Shown here piece by piece: positions 27,096 through 35,755 of a DNA stretch of 64,000 nt. The position numbers and the translations under genes were made by a program. Below the pieces are notes generated by a model. That model was not told the origin of the DNA and ran no database searches. It saw only the letters and a program-made list of their open reading frames with translations. Every line of letters starts with the position of its first letter. The stretch's first letter is position 1. Origin of the DNA: an uncultured Salinisphaerales bacterium (GTDB lineage Bacteria > Pseudomonadota > Gammaproteobacteria > Nevskiales > CAJXLF01). Location of the stretch: the NCBI GenBank assembly GCA_913055805.1, contig CAJXLF010000001.1, positions 458,761 to 522,760 on the forward strand, given 5' to 3'.

Positions 27096-27127
27096 TCTGT
27101 CATTGCGAGCAAAGCGAAGCAATCTCC
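27096..27127. repeat. Fragment of an ATTGCGAGCAAAGCGAAGCAA-type dispersed repeat
   Basis: TGTCATTGCGAGCAAAGCGA followed by AGCAATCTCC lies between the GST and SDR genes. It matches the left half of a very common proteobacterial intergenic repeat; the complementary half is missing. Confidence 0.65.
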
Positions 27128-27141
27128 TACAGGAATATTCC

Positions 27142-27966
27142 ATGAACCGAACAGTATTAATCACCGGCTGCTCCACCGGCATCGGCCGCGCCCTCGCACA
27201 AGCCTTCAACAAAAAAGGCGACACTGTCATCGCCACGGCCAGACGCCTGGAATCTCTCGATGAACTCAAGGCCCAGGGCTGCGAAACCGAATCACTGGAT
27301 GTCACCAACGCAGACAGCATCGACCAACTGGTGAAACACATCGAAGCCCGCCACGGCCATATCGACATCCTCATCAACAACGCCGGCATCGCCACCATGG
27401 GCCCCATGGCCGAAATCCCGGCCGACAAGTTACGCCAGCAGTTTGAAACCAACGTCATCGCGCCGACTGTCATGGTGCAGCAATGCCTGCCCCTGCTCAG
27501 ACAAAGCCAGCAGGCCATGATCATCAACATCGGCAGCATCTCCGGCGTCCTCACCACGCCCTTTGCCGGACCGTACTGTGCAAGCAAGGCCGCCATTCAT
27601 TCCATCTCCGAAGCCATGCGGCTGGAACTCGCACCCTTCGGAATTCGAGTCGTCACCGTGCAGCCCGGTGGCATCCAGTCCAACTTTGGTGAAAACGCCT
27701 CGGCCGATGTCGCCGAATGGCTGGATGAAAACTCCCTCTACGCCCCCATCCGCAACGGCATCATGGCAAGGGCCAATGCTTCGCAGGACAAGGCTACGCC
27801 GGCAGAAGAGTTTGCAAGGACTCTGGTGCAGTCAGTTGAGAAGGATTCCAGCTCCACCTGGAATATCGGGCACGGCAGTCGGCTGTACCCGTTCATTGCC
27901 CGCTGGTTGCCGCAAGCAACCAGAACCAGGGTGATGAGCAGGAAATTTTCGTTAGCTAAGTTATAG
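27142..27966 (+). CDS. Short-chain dehydrogenase/reductase
   Basis: A 274-residue classical SDR. The cofactor motif TGCSTGIGRALAQAF is at residues 8-22, NNAGIATMGPM near 83, the active-site Ser in NIGSISG near 134 and the Tyr-Lys pair in GPYCASKAAIHS near 150. It would oxidise or reduce an alcohol/ketone with NAD(P). AGGA precedes the ATG at 27142. The gene lies on the same strand as the GST but after a repeat fragment. The substrate is unknown. Confidence 0.9.
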   Translation: MNRTVLITGCSTGIGRALAQAFNKKGDTVIATARRLESLDELKAQGCETESLDVTNADSIDQLVKHIEARHGHIDILINNAGIATMGPMAEIPADKLRQQFETNVIAPTVMVQQCLPLLRQSQQAMIINIGSISGVLTTPFAGPYCASKAAIHSISEAMRLELAPFGIRVVTVQPGGIQSNFGENASADVAEWLDENSLYAPIRNGIMARANASQDKATPAEEFARTLVQSVEKDSSSTWNIGHGSRLYPFIARWLPQATRTRVMSRKFSLAKL

Positions 27967-28009
27967 ATTTCTGGAATAGGCTAGTAATCACTAAACGCTC
28001 ACGGCTTTG

Positions 28010-28855
28010 ATGATGGCTGGCCTGAAATCAACACAAAACGCCATGGCGATGCACAGCCTGTGGAGTGCAGGCATGGCAATCGCTCTCATGACTATCGCCT
28101 TATGGCGATACTTCCGTGGACTGCCGGGCAGCGTTGAAATGCTGTACTTCATGGCACTGGCCCTGTTCCACGGCATCTTCGCCATCTGGTTCTGGCAGGG
28201 CAGGCAGCTCACAGCATTTGTTCACGCCAGTGTCGTCGCCCGCTTGCTCACCGGCAGTGTTTACTTAGTCACCGCGTGGCTTGTGTATGAAGCGGATGGT
28301 TCTATCGAACTGCCGGAGGCCGCCATCAAGGGCTATCTGGTTTATCTGCTGCTACAAGGCACGGTCGACCTGGCCGGTTCAGTCCTGACCTGGACCGCGC
28401 TTGCCGGGCCGCAGCAGACAGCGTCGCCAGACCCAACATCAGCAGACAGAAAGCTGAGCCTGGAAATCAAAAACCGCTTTGCCTTCGCCATCTACATGCT
28501 GTTTCTGGGAGCATGGGTTTTACTGGCTACCGAAAGCTTCCTTTCCGTCTTTCACCTGCCAGCAACCCTGTTCCCGAGCTGGAACGCAACCGATGCATTC
28601 ATTTCTGGGCCAGTTCACCTGTTTGCCGTGCAGGTCATCGTGTTGGCTATCTACAACCTGGTAGCCGTCCGATATCGCCTGGCCAGGCTGATTAGCGCGG
28701 GGATCCGTGGTGGCCTGTTCACCTGTGTGTTTGTTTTATTGCTGGTGGTGGCCGGGATATTGCACCCCATCACACTGCTGCTGCCTGCCGTGGATCTGAT
28801 CAGTGTGGGGTTCATTCTCTCGCATCGATTGGTGGGGCTGATAAAGGCGGCCTGA
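28010..28855 (+). CDS. Seven-helix membrane protein of unknown function
   Basis: About 281 residues with roughly seven hydrophobic segments, for example MAIALMTIALWRYF near the start, YFMALALFHGIFAIWFW, VARLLTGSVYLVTAWLVYEA, a central charged loop around 140-155, then MLFLGAWVLLATESFLSVF and a strongly hydrophobic C-terminal pair. No family recognised. ATG codons at 28010 and 28013 are alternative starts. It converges with the nuclease-like gene on the other strand. Confidence 0.6.
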   Translation: MMAGLKSTQNAMAMHSLWSAGMAIALMTIALWRYFRGLPGSVEMLYFMALALFHGIFAIWFWQGRQLTAFVHASVVARLLTGSVYLVTAWLVYEADGSIELPEAAIKGYLVYLLLQGTVDLAGSVLTWTALAGPQQTASPDPTSADRKLSLEIKNRFAFAIYMLFLGAWVLLATESFLSVFHLPATLFPSWNATDAFISGPVHLFAVQVIVLAIYNLVAVRYRLARLISAGIRGGLFTCVFVLLLVVAGILHPITLLLPAVDLISVGFILSHRLVGLIKAA

Positions 28856-28885
28856 TAGGCTTATTTACTAAGGCCGGGCCAGTGC

Positions 28886-31348
28886 TCACATTCTGCGTAT
28901 ACAACACTTCTTATATTTTTTGCCGCTGCCACAAGGACATGGTTCGTTACGACCGATATTCCGTTTCCGAGCCCTGGCTGAGCTAATCCGTTTCGAGCGC
29001 AGTTTTTCTGCGTTTTCTTTGAGGCGCGGCAGCTCAGTGGGTGAAATGTCTGAGGCGGCTATCCATTCCCAGTTAACATCGGTAAGCACGCCGTCTTGGG
29101 AGTAACTCAGTTCTAGCAGCAGGCGATTCTTTTCATCGTTGATTAACAGGACGGATTTTGCGTGATCTTCAGCAAAGCCAGTATCTCGGCTAACCCAAGG
29201 GTCGGTATAGCAAAAGGCGGTTAATGCCACATCGCCATGAGTAGAAAAAGGTTTGGGCCGTTTGTTTTCAGGCTGGCTTAGGATTTCTTGTTCTATGGAT
29301 GCCGCAACAAGTTTTCGTGTCTCTGAATCAAGGTCGAGTAGATAACCAGATAGTGTTGCCCTAGCCGGAGCCGCGCTTGCGGCAAGTTTATCGATTATTT
29401 CTATTATGCGGCTTGGTGTGTCCTGTTTAAGAGGGCAAGGGGCGGAGGGGTCCAGAAGGCGAGCGTTGAAAAATTTGTCTATTTCCGTTCGGTAGCCCGT
29501 AAAGTGCATTTGAGCACCGGAGGCTCCCTGCATCTCTTTGGCGTATAGACTGTAGTTGTTATGTTTTAGATAAAGGCCGAGATGGTCCAGTTCGTCATCT
29601 AGCTCGATCAATTCTGACTTAAACGCCAGCATCCTTTCGTCTACGTAGTGCAGGAATCTCAAGGGGTTTTCGAATATATCTGCGTATACACGCAGATCGT
29701 CCAGAGAGATGGCCCAGACGGGGGCGCTACCGACATCAACCCCAATTTTTCTTAGGTGTTGAATCTGGGCAGCCATTTCGGTGAAGGGGTCAAGGGTAAC
29801 CGGGCAGATGACGACCTTCTCAAAATCTGATTTTCTAAGTTCGCCGACCTTTTCTCGGTCCTGGTTGAAGAGTGGAATATTTTCTGCGCTATCCAGATAG
29901 TTTAGGAAACGCTTGCCTTGAGCGGCTGGTTTTAGAACAAGGTTTTCTAGCGATGAAATGAAAGCCGGAAAATCGTTTGCCGGCGATGTGTAAGTGAAAG
30001 CACCTGCTTTGACTTCGATTACAAAAAGGCGGTTGTCGTAGACGAGTAAACCATCGACTTCGCACCAATCCTTTGTAGTAGCGCTTTCGCTGGGGAACCA
30101 GCGGTAATTTACGGATCGCCATATAGTTGCACCAGGGAGTAATTTTTCGAGGTGCTGAAACGGTAACGTTTCCGATTGGTTTTTTTGGATATTATTCCAT
30201 GTTTGCCGATAATCTGGCTTGAGGCGCATGATGATGCGCTCCATACCCCTATATATGTTGTCGAACAGGCCGTGTAGATCGAAGCAGTAGCTTTGCCCAT
30301 CTAGACGGATAAGGGGGCGCTTAAATACAGGCCAAATTCGTAGTGGCCATCCGCGAAAGTCCCCGTCGGCGAAAAATTCAGTATCTTCCCCGGCCTCCCA
30401 TGTGAGTTCGTCAATTAGTGCCTTTGGCAGGGAAGTGATCTTTTCCACATTGCATAAATCAGAGCCAATAACCCGCCCAAGGACTCTCACCTGCCTTTTC
30501 TGCCATCCATTCTCAAGGATAACCTTTTGAATGATTTCCTCTAGAGGTAATTCTCTTAAGGAGGAGTCTGCCTTCAACTTTTCCTCGACTGCGGCCATTG
30601 AGTCTTTTTGGAAGGCTTCCATCTCTTCAAATGCTTCACCTATGCCAAAAGTTTGTGAATGCCAGATGCTGGATAGCTCATCGACGAATTGGTCTGCCGT
30701 GATACCAAATAACTCAGCTAGCACATCTGTATGTGGCAGGAATAGCTCGCGCAGGTAGGCAAGCATATGAACTTGATAGCGATTTCCACGGACATTGCAC
30801 CAGTAGAGTTGTGCCTTGAAGTAGTAATCTTCCAGATTATCGTTGTAATTTTCGTCTTCGGCTTTTTTCTTTGCTGTCCGGCAGATTTGGTAATCGAGGT
30901 TTACTTTTCCGAATAGCTGATCGACAAGATCGCGCAGCTTGTCCCATTCCTCATCAGTCAGATCCTCCCGCTGGTCGGGTGAAGGTTTAACTGATGCAAT
31001 GACACTTTGTATGTAATCGATCATGCGCATGGCCACTGAGTCGTCATGATCTAGATCGGATTCGGCCTCTGCCTTCAGAACCAGAACGGCCAGTTCCCAC
31101 CAAGCACGGTGTAGAAGTTTCTCTGGCGGAAGTTCGCTTACTAGCTTAGCTATCTCATTAACAAGCTGGTTTATCTGCTTGACAATTTCGGGGTACTCGG
31201 CGGCCGATCTTTTTTGCATTTCGGCGTGAGCACCCTCTGGCCAGTTAGTCTCCATGAGCACGCTACTACCGTAGCGAGCGACACGCAGCGGCCCCTTCGC
31301 AAAGAATTCATCTGGCTTTACAGGCTTATTTTTTCTTTTCTTGGCCAT
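28886..31348 (-). CDS. Large PD-(D/E)XK nuclease-like protein with a C-terminal SEC-C motif
   Basis: An 820-residue protein. Around residues 430-447 the pattern EVDGLLVYDNRLFVIEVKAG is a good PD-(D/E)XK-type nuclease core (Asp, then ExK). The last 20 residues contain a SEC-C zinc motif (RNEPCPCGSGKKYKKCC), as at the end of SecA and of several nucleic-acid-acting proteins. The first 350 residues are mostly helical with no recognised domain. The gene is clearly lower in GC than its neighbours, which suggests transfer. It lies 34 nt downstream of the dUTPase gene on the same strand. A role in defence against foreign DNA is possible but not shown. Confidence 0.7.
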   Translation of the reverse strand: MAKKRKNKPVKPDEFFAKGPLRVARYGSSVLMETNWPEGAHAEMQKRSAAEYPEIVKQINQLVNEIAKLVSELPPEKLLHRAWWELAVLVLKAEAESDLDHDDSVAMRMIDYIQSVIASVKPSPDQREDLTDEEWDKLRDLVDQLFGKVNLDYQICRTAKKKAEDENYNDNLEDYYFKAQLYWCNVRGNRYQVHMLAYLRELFLPHTDVLAELFGITADQFVDELSSIWHSQTFGIGEAFEEMEAFQKDSMAAVEEKLKADSSLRELPLEEIIQKVILENGWQKRQVRVLGRVIGSDLCNVEKITSLPKALIDELTWEAGEDTEFFADGDFRGWPLRIWPVFKRPLIRLDGQSYCFDLHGLFDNIYRGMERIIMRLKPDYRQTWNNIQKNQSETLPFQHLEKLLPGATIWRSVNYRWFPSESATTKDWCEVDGLLVYDNRLFVIEVKAGAFTYTSPANDFPAFISSLENLVLKPAAQGKRFLNYLDSAENIPLFNQDREKVGELRKSDFEKVVICPVTLDPFTEMAAQIQHLRKIGVDVGSAPVWAISLDDLRVYADIFENPLRFLHYVDERMLAFKSELIELDDELDHLGLYLKHNNYSLYAKEMQGASGAQMHFTGYRTEIDKFFNARLLDPSAPCPLKQDTPSRIIEIIDKLAASAAPARATLSGYLLDLDSETRKLVAASIEQEILSQPENKRPKPFSTHGDVALTAFCYTDPWVSRDTGFAEDHAKSVLLINDEKNRLLLELSYSQDGVLTDVNWEWIAASDISPTELPRLKENAEKLRSKRISSARARKRNIGRNEPCPCGSGKKYKKCCIRRM

Positions 31349-31382
31349 TTTTTAATAAATAGAACGAATCAAGCAAATGTTT

Positions 31383-32063
31383 CTATTCGTCTTTATAAAC
31401 CTGTTCAAGCTGCTGATAAACAAAATTATAAAGATCCTCTCCACCCGTCCCATCAGCATCAATCCTTTTCTTTAACGCAGCCAGGTGCACATTGTCTTCC
31501 TTACCATTCCAGATTTTCTGGTAGGTGCCTTCGGCATAGCCATGCTTCTGACGGAAGATATTCAGCACGTTCTTGTAGACGTAGTACTCGTAGAGTTTGC
31601 TGAAGTCGAGGTCGAAGGCCTTGCAGGCGCGGCCGAATTTCAGGCCGATGTCGACTGAGGATTCTGAATTCAGTGCCTCGGCGGCGACGCCTTCGATGGC
31701 GTCTTGCTGATCCTTGAAGGGCTCTCCCGTACCGGTGAAGAAACTGCCGGCTACGGTTTCAGCATCAATGCTTTCTTCAATAAACATGCTGAGCAGGAAG
31801 TGCCAGATGTCGACCAGTTCGATCTGCTGCTGCTCAAGGTCGCTTTCCGGGGCGGACTTCCACCATTTCCATGGCTGGCGTTCCATCATTTCAGCCGCTT
31901 CCATCCAGATGGCGCGATACCACTCGCGGCCGAGGTCTTTCCAGGAATCGCTGCCTGTATCGGCCACGTCCTTGCGGTTGGTGTAGGTGTTGAGTTCGTC
32001 CTGTAGTTCCAGCATACGCTGGGCCTGGGCGATGTGGTTGGTATTTGGTGTTGCTGTCGTCAT
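31383..32063 (-). CDS. dUTP diphosphatase, dimeric all-alpha type
   Basis: A 226-residue protein of the dimeric dUTPase/MazG-like fold, which hydrolyses dUTP to dUMP and PPi. Metal-binding acidic residues are in the helix pair WMEAAEMMERQPWKWWK (about 53-69) and QQIELVDIWHFLLSMF (about 78-93), followed by a third conserved segment near VYKNVLNIFRQKHGY and a KIWNGKEDN element. This type is common in phages and some bacteria in place of trimeric Dut. It precedes the nuclease-like gene on the same strand. Confidence 0.83.
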   Translation of the reverse strand: MTTATPNTNHIAQAQRMLELQDELNTYTNRKDVADTGSDSWKDLGREWYRAIWMEAAEMMERQPWKWWKSAPESDLEQQQIELVDIWHFLLSMFIEESIDAETVAGSFFTGTGEPFKDQQDAIEGVAAEALNSESSVDIGLKFGRACKAFDLDFSKLYEYYVYKNVLNIFRQKHGYAEGTYQKIWNGKEDNVHLAALKKRIDADGTGGEDLYNFVYQQLEQVYKDE

Positions 32064-32156
32064 TTTTCAGTTGATAGGTGATGAGTGCTGGCATCAGTAG
32101 TGATTGAGTAGCACCGAATCTTACAGCAATACATCAACCGATTAATCCTTGCTAGA

Positions 32157-32177
32157 CTATACGCAAATTGCGTATAG
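32157..32177. promoter_or_regulatory. Perfect palindromic operator before the HigA-like gene
   Basis: The 10-bp arm CTATACGCAA is followed by one central A and then its exact reverse complement TTGCGTATAG. It lies 10 nt before the ATG at 32187. HigA-type antitoxins bind such palindromes near their start, so this is the probable autoregulatory site. Confidence 0.8.
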
Positions 32178-32186
32178 ATTAATTTG

Positions 32187-32519
32187 ATGGGTCAGCAGGA
32201 AATGAAGACCAAACGGAATTTGTTTGCAGAGGTTTCAGAAGGCCTGGATGCTTTGGCCGAGGAGCGCGAGGGTAAGCGTACCTTGCGGACCCATGCAGTT
32301 ACTGCCAAGCCGATTAAAACCATTTCTCCTGAAGAACTGATCCGGATTCGGGCCCGGTTCAATATGTCGAGAGCCGTATTTGCGACTTATCTCTCCATTA
32401 ACCCCAGGACGCTGGAAAACTGGGAGCAGGGAAGAGCAGAGCCGAATAAACAGGCTTTGGTCTTGCTGAGGATGCTCGACAAGTATCCGGATACGCTACA
32501 AAGGATTACTGCGATCTAG
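32187..32519 (+). CDS. Solitary HigA-like XRE regulator (antitoxin-type)
   Basis: A 110-residue protein with a C-terminal XRE helix-turn-helix (ISPEELIRIRARFNMSRAVF to PRTLENWEQGRAEPNKQAL, about residues 48-92), the layout of HigA/NadS antitoxins that follow a RelE-like toxin. No toxin gene is found on either side, so it is an orphan regulator or a remnant of a toxin-antitoxin pair. A perfect palindrome lies just upstream. ATG at 32187 was chosen; TTG at 32184 and ATG at 32202 are alternatives. It is divergent from the dUTPase gene. Confidence 0.78.
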   Translation: MGQQEMKTKRNLFAEVSEGLDALAEEREGKRTLRTHAVTAKPIKTISPEELIRIRARFNMSRAVFATYLSINPRTLENWEQGRAEPNKQALVLLRMLDKYPDTLQRITAI

Positions 32520-32533
32520 AATCCCGGTGCTTT

Positions 32534-33331
32534 CTACAGCACAAAAGGAATGATCGCTTTGCGCTCTGGCGGGTATTGGTCGCCGAAGTGTTTCTGGTAC
32601 CAGCGATGCGCGTTGAGCGCCTGGGCCATCAGGGGCAGGGCGATCCATATCGCGAATACCAGGCCGACAATGGACCAGGACATGATGGCGAAGCCGATCC
32701 ATTCCAGCATTTCGCCAAAGTAGTTGGGGCAGGACACCCAGCGGAAAAAGCCGCCGCGCGGCAGTTTGTATTCGGTTTCGTCTGGTTTGCGCAGGTTGAT
32801 GAGGATGTTGTCGGAGTGGATGTTGATAGCCATGCCGATGACGAACATCGCCAGCCCCAGGCCAAAGCGCGGGTCGGCCAGCCAGCTGCTGTCGTAGGCC
32901 TTAAAGGCGCCGAAGTAGTAACCGATGATGTAGCCGTTGATGATGTAGAAGCTCATTGCGAACAGCATGATCAGCACCGGCATGCGCTTGCCCTTCACCT
33001 TGAGGCGGTAGGGATAGATCAGGGCACGGTGGAAGTAGTGCACGAAGAAGGCCGCAACGAATACCACTGACCCGTTGATGTCACTGCCTGAAGCCTGCAC
33101 CCCGGCCAGGTAGCAAAAGACCACGGTGACCAGCACCGGGGTTTCGAGAATGATCCAGCCGGTTTTTTTGTCGATATCGCCAAGGATCAGCAGGCCGGAG
33201 CGTTGCTCGCGGTTGCTGATGGGCATCATGCCGGCAAAGTGCATGGCTGCGGCCGAGATCACACACAGCAGCACCCACACCAGCAGGATGAGGTCGAAGC
33301 TGGCGCGGTCCAGTTGGGGCAGCAGATCCAT
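32534..33331 (-). CDS. Steroid 5-alpha-reductase family membrane protein
   Basis: A 265-residue integral membrane protein with about six hydrophobic segments. The C-terminal part carries the family pattern: SDNILINLRKPDETEYKLPR near 165, then GGFFRWVSCPNYFGEMLEWI and AHRWYQKHF followed by YPPERKAIIPFVL at the end. Members reduce the delta-4 double bond of 3-oxo-steroids with NADPH. The bacterial substrate is unknown; a sterol- or steroid-like molecule is the obvious guess. It follows the membrane protein gene at 33341 by 9 nt and both are divergent from a TetR gene. Confidence 0.85.
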   Translation of the reverse strand: MDLLPQLDRASFDLILLVWVLLCVISAAAMHFAGMMPISNREQRSGLLILGDIDKKTGWIILETPVLVTVVFCYLAGVQASGSDINGSVVFVAAFFVHYFHRALIYPYRLKVKGKRMPVLIMLFAMSFYIINGYIIGYYFGAFKAYDSSWLADPRFGLGLAMFVIGMAINIHSDNILINLRKPDETEYKLPRGGFFRWVSCPNYFGEMLEWIGFAIMSWSIVGLVFAIWIALPLMAQALNAHRWYQKHFGDQYPPERKAIIPFVL

Positions 33332-33340
33332 GGGGATTGA

Positions 33341-34153
33341 TTATGCTGCTTTGCTGGCCGCCAGGTCTTCACGCAACAGCTTGTATCCGAGCACCCCGAA
33401 AATGAGCGGGAAGACGAAATACTGGTACTGCGTCCACACCAGCGCCAGCAGGGTGTCGGCCACGCCGCCCACCATGTTCTCGAAGCCGGCAAAGACCTCG
33501 GTGAAGGAAAAGATGAAGGTGGAGGCCACTGGTTCGCCGCAGCCGATCACGGCCACCAGGTAGCGATGCGGTGAGCCCTTCTTGTTGAGGTAGAAGAAGT
33601 AGATCACGGTGAGCAGGTTGACGAAGGCATACAGCTCCAGTGTGTAGAAGGTGGGGTCGCGATTGATGGTGCGCAGGTCCACCGAAGCAAACGAGCCCAG
33701 CGACCACCAGTACATGTGCAGAATGCTTTCACGCATGTATTCGGTATGGGCGAGCAGGTCGTCGAGGCTGTGCATGTCCACGAACAGGATGGGCGAGAAG
33801 ATCAGCCAGGGAATCTCCCACACTACGTTGGTGAAGGCGTAGCTGAGCATCCAGATGGCCAGCGCGTCGTGGAAGAGATCCGAGCGTGTACGGTTGGCGC
33901 CGGGACGCAGCAGGAAGACCAGCAGCCAGCCGTTCAGCCAGATGCTGATGCCATAGAGGGAGATGCGGCTGCTGTCGCGGAAATCCAGGGCGCCCAGATA
34001 GAAGGCCACGGCGCAGGCCCCGGCCAGCCCCCACCACAGGGCGGTCCAGCCCATGAACAGGCGGCTTACGGCGGGATCCATCAGGCGCGGTGTCACGCCG
34101 CCGAGTGGGGTGGATAGGGAGATGCCTTGCTCCGCTGTGATGCTGTGATTCAT
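33341..34153 (-). CDS. Multi-pass membrane protein in an operon with the 5-alpha-reductase-like gene
   Basis: A 270-residue protein with about seven hydrophobic segments. Conspicuous residues inside them are His and Asp in SDLFHDALAIWMLSYAF (about 105-121) and Glu in NVVWEIPWLIF near 127; the arrangement recalls emopamil-binding-protein-type sterol isomerases, but the match is weak and not a firm call. The start at 34153 is preferred to an upstream frame that would cross the operators. First gene of the operon with 32534-33331, directly downstream of two TTACA-N4-TGTAA sites. Confidence 0.6.
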   Translation of the reverse strand: MNHSITAEQGISLSTPLGGVTPRLMDPAVSRLFMGWTALWWGLAGACAVAFYLGALDFRDSSRISLYGISIWLNGWLLVFLLRPGANRTRSDLFHDALAIWMLSYAFTNVVWEIPWLIFSPILFVDMHSLDDLLAHTEYMRESILHMYWWSLGSFASVDLRTINRDPTFYTLELYAFVNLLTVIYFFYLNKKGSPHRYLVAVIGCGEPVASTFIFSFTEVFAGFENMVGGVADTLLALVWTQYQYFVFPLIFGVLGYKLLREDLAASKAA

Positions 34154-34184
34154 GGGGTGTCCTCCAGCCGGCCGCTTCATTAAC

Positions 34185-34198
34185 TTACAATGCTGTAA
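34185..34198. promoter_or_regulatory. TetR-type operator 1 (TTACA-N4-TGTAA)
   Basis: TTACAATGCTGTAA is a perfect 5-bp inverted repeat with a 4-nt spacer. It lies between the divergent membrane-protein and TetR genes. A second copy with the same arms and spacing lies 28 nt away at 34213-34226. Confidence 0.75.
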
Positions 34199-34212
34199 TA
34201 TTAACAACAATC

Positions 34213-34226
34213 TTACAAATATGTAA
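34213..34226. promoter_or_regulatory. TetR-type operator 2 (TTACA-N4-TGTAA)
   Basis: TTACAAATATGTAA has the same arms and spacer as operator 1 and ends 9 nt before the TetR start codon. Two copies in an 83-nt divergent gap suggest control of both the regulator and the steroid-reductase-like operon. Confidence 0.75.
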
Positions 34227-34235
34227 AATTAAAGG

Positions 34236-34856
34236 ATGGCAAAGACTGAAGACGGCAGAAGCAAGCCCCGCCCGGGCATCGAGGCCCAGCGGGAAGTGAT
34301 CCTTGAGACGGCGGTGGCGCTGTTTATCGAGCAGGGCGCCCAGGCGGTGTCCATCGCCCAGATCTGCCAGCGGGCGCATATCTCGCGGCCCACCTTCTAT
34401 CGCTGTTTCGAGGACAAGGATGCCTTGGTGGATAGTCTCTACCAGCAATCCATCTTCGTGCCTGTTCAGCAGATTCTGCTGGCACGTCTGCCGGAAATGG
34501 GCAATGACCCCGACGGCTTGCGCGCCACATTGGACGCCATGCTCGACGCCATTTTCGATCAGGCGCGCTTCGCCGAGCTGGTGTTTGCCGAGTCCAATAA
34601 CCCGGACTCGCCGGCCCATCGCATCGTGAACGAAGCCTTCGAGCAGACAGCCGATGTGGTGGATGCCTGGCTCAGGCAGCGTGGTCACGGCAAGCTGCCG
34701 CGGCCCTTTCTGAAGTCGGTGATGGCGGCCTGCCAGTGGCTGGTGCACGACGCCATTCGCGCCGGCCTGTCACCCAGACAACGTGAGGTCGCCAAGGAAT
34801 CGACCTGGCTGCTGGTGTCCAGCCTGATGGCGGGCTTGCCCCGGTCATCAGACTGA
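34236..34856 (+). CDS. TetR/AcrR-family regulator (second)
   Basis: A 206-residue TetR protein. The HTH spans about residues 18-62 (REVILETAVALFIEQGAQAV, then QICQRAHISRPTFYRCFEDK). The rest is a helical ligand domain. It is divergent from the membrane protein and 5-alpha-reductase-like genes and sits beside two identical-arm operators, so it probably represses that operon and itself in response to a hydrophobic ligand. It ends 4 nt before the stop of the convergent NmrA-like gene. Confidence 0.88.
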   Translation: MAKTEDGRSKPRPGIEAQREVILETAVALFIEQGAQAVSIAQICQRAHISRPTFYRCFEDKDALVDSLYQQSIFVPVQQILLARLPEMGNDPDGLRATLDAMLDAIFDQARFAELVFAESNNPDSPAHRIVNEAFEQTADVVDAWLRQRGHGKLPRPFLKSVMAACQWLVHDAIRAGLSPRQREVAKESTWLLVSSLMAGLPRSSD

Positions 34857-34860
34857 GCCG

Positions 34861-35736
34861 CTATATCTGTTCAGCACCTTCCCAGTAAGCCAGGGTGTCG
34901 TTCACGAAATTCTTCAGGTTTCTGGGCGCATGGCCGGTGATCTTCTCCACGTCGGGGCTGGCCTTGGAACCCGAGCCCTGGTGGAACATGCGGATAATCT
35001 GTTTGCGATGTTCAATAGACCAGCGGTCCAGTCCCTTCAGGCGCAGCACAATGCCCAGCAGGCCCAGCGGAATGGCCTTGAATTTCACTTTGCGGCCCAG
35101 GATCTGGCTCAGCACAAAAGCCAGTTCGGCAAATGACGAGGCGGCGCCGGTAATCTCATAAGTGTCATGCAGGGGTTGCCCGGCCATCAGGCAGCGGGCG
35201 GCGCATGCACCGATGTCGCGGGTATCGACAAAGCTGATCGGCAGGTCCTTGGGGAAGGGCATCTTCAGCGTCTGACCTTTGCTGACCATCTTGGCGGGCA
35301 GGTCGAGCAGGTTCTGCATGAAGAAATTGGGCCGCAGCATGGCGTATTCCAGACCACTCTGCTTGATGGCCTGCTCAATGGCCCAGTGTTCGCGGCCCGT
35401 GTCGGCCGGGCTGTGCTGTTCAACAGTGTTGGGCGAGCCGGAGACCTTGACGATGCGTTTTATGCCCGCCTGTTTCGCGGCTTCCACCGCACGCAGCTGG
35501 CGGGCCTCCATGGTGGGGCCATGGACGCACAGCAGGAAGAGCGCGTCGCAGCCGGCAAAGGCCTTTAGCATGCTGGCCGGGTTGTCCATGTCGCCCTGGA
35601 CGATGGACACATCGCCCAACTTTGGCCGGGCGGCGTCAGGGTTGCGGGCCATGACGCGGAAGTCCGCGTTGGCTTTTTTCAGTTCAGCCACGACATGCTG
35701 GCCAATGTTGCCGGTGGCGCCGGTGATTACAATCAT
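34861..35736 (-). CDS. NmrA-like NAD(P)-binding protein (atypical SDR)
   Basis: A 291-residue protein starting with MIVITGATGNIGQHVVAELK, the GxxGxxG motif of atypical SDRs. The central VKVSGSPN and the missing classical YxxxK pair point to the NmrA/quinone-oxidoreductase-2 group, which includes NAD(P)H:quinone reductases and redox sensors. Third gene in a minus-strand operon with two GST genes (19 nt after the GST at 35756). It could reduce a quinone or ketone intermediate; this is inferred. Confidence 0.8.
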   Translation of the reverse strand: MIVITGATGNIGQHVVAELKKANADFRVMARNPDAARPKLGDVSIVQGDMDNPASMLKAFAGCDALFLLCVHGPTMEARQLRAVEAAKQAGIKRIVKVSGSPNTVEQHSPADTGREHWAIEQAIKQSGLEYAMLRPNFFMQNLLDLPAKMVSKGQTLKMPFPKDLPISFVDTRDIGACAARCLMAGQPLHDTYEITGAASSFAELAFVLSQILGRKVKFKAIPLGLLGIVLRLKGLDRWSIEHRKQIIRMFHQGSGSKASPDVEKITGHAPRNLKNFVNDTLAYWEGAEQI

Positions 35737-35755
35737 GATGTTTCTCCTTGCGGGT

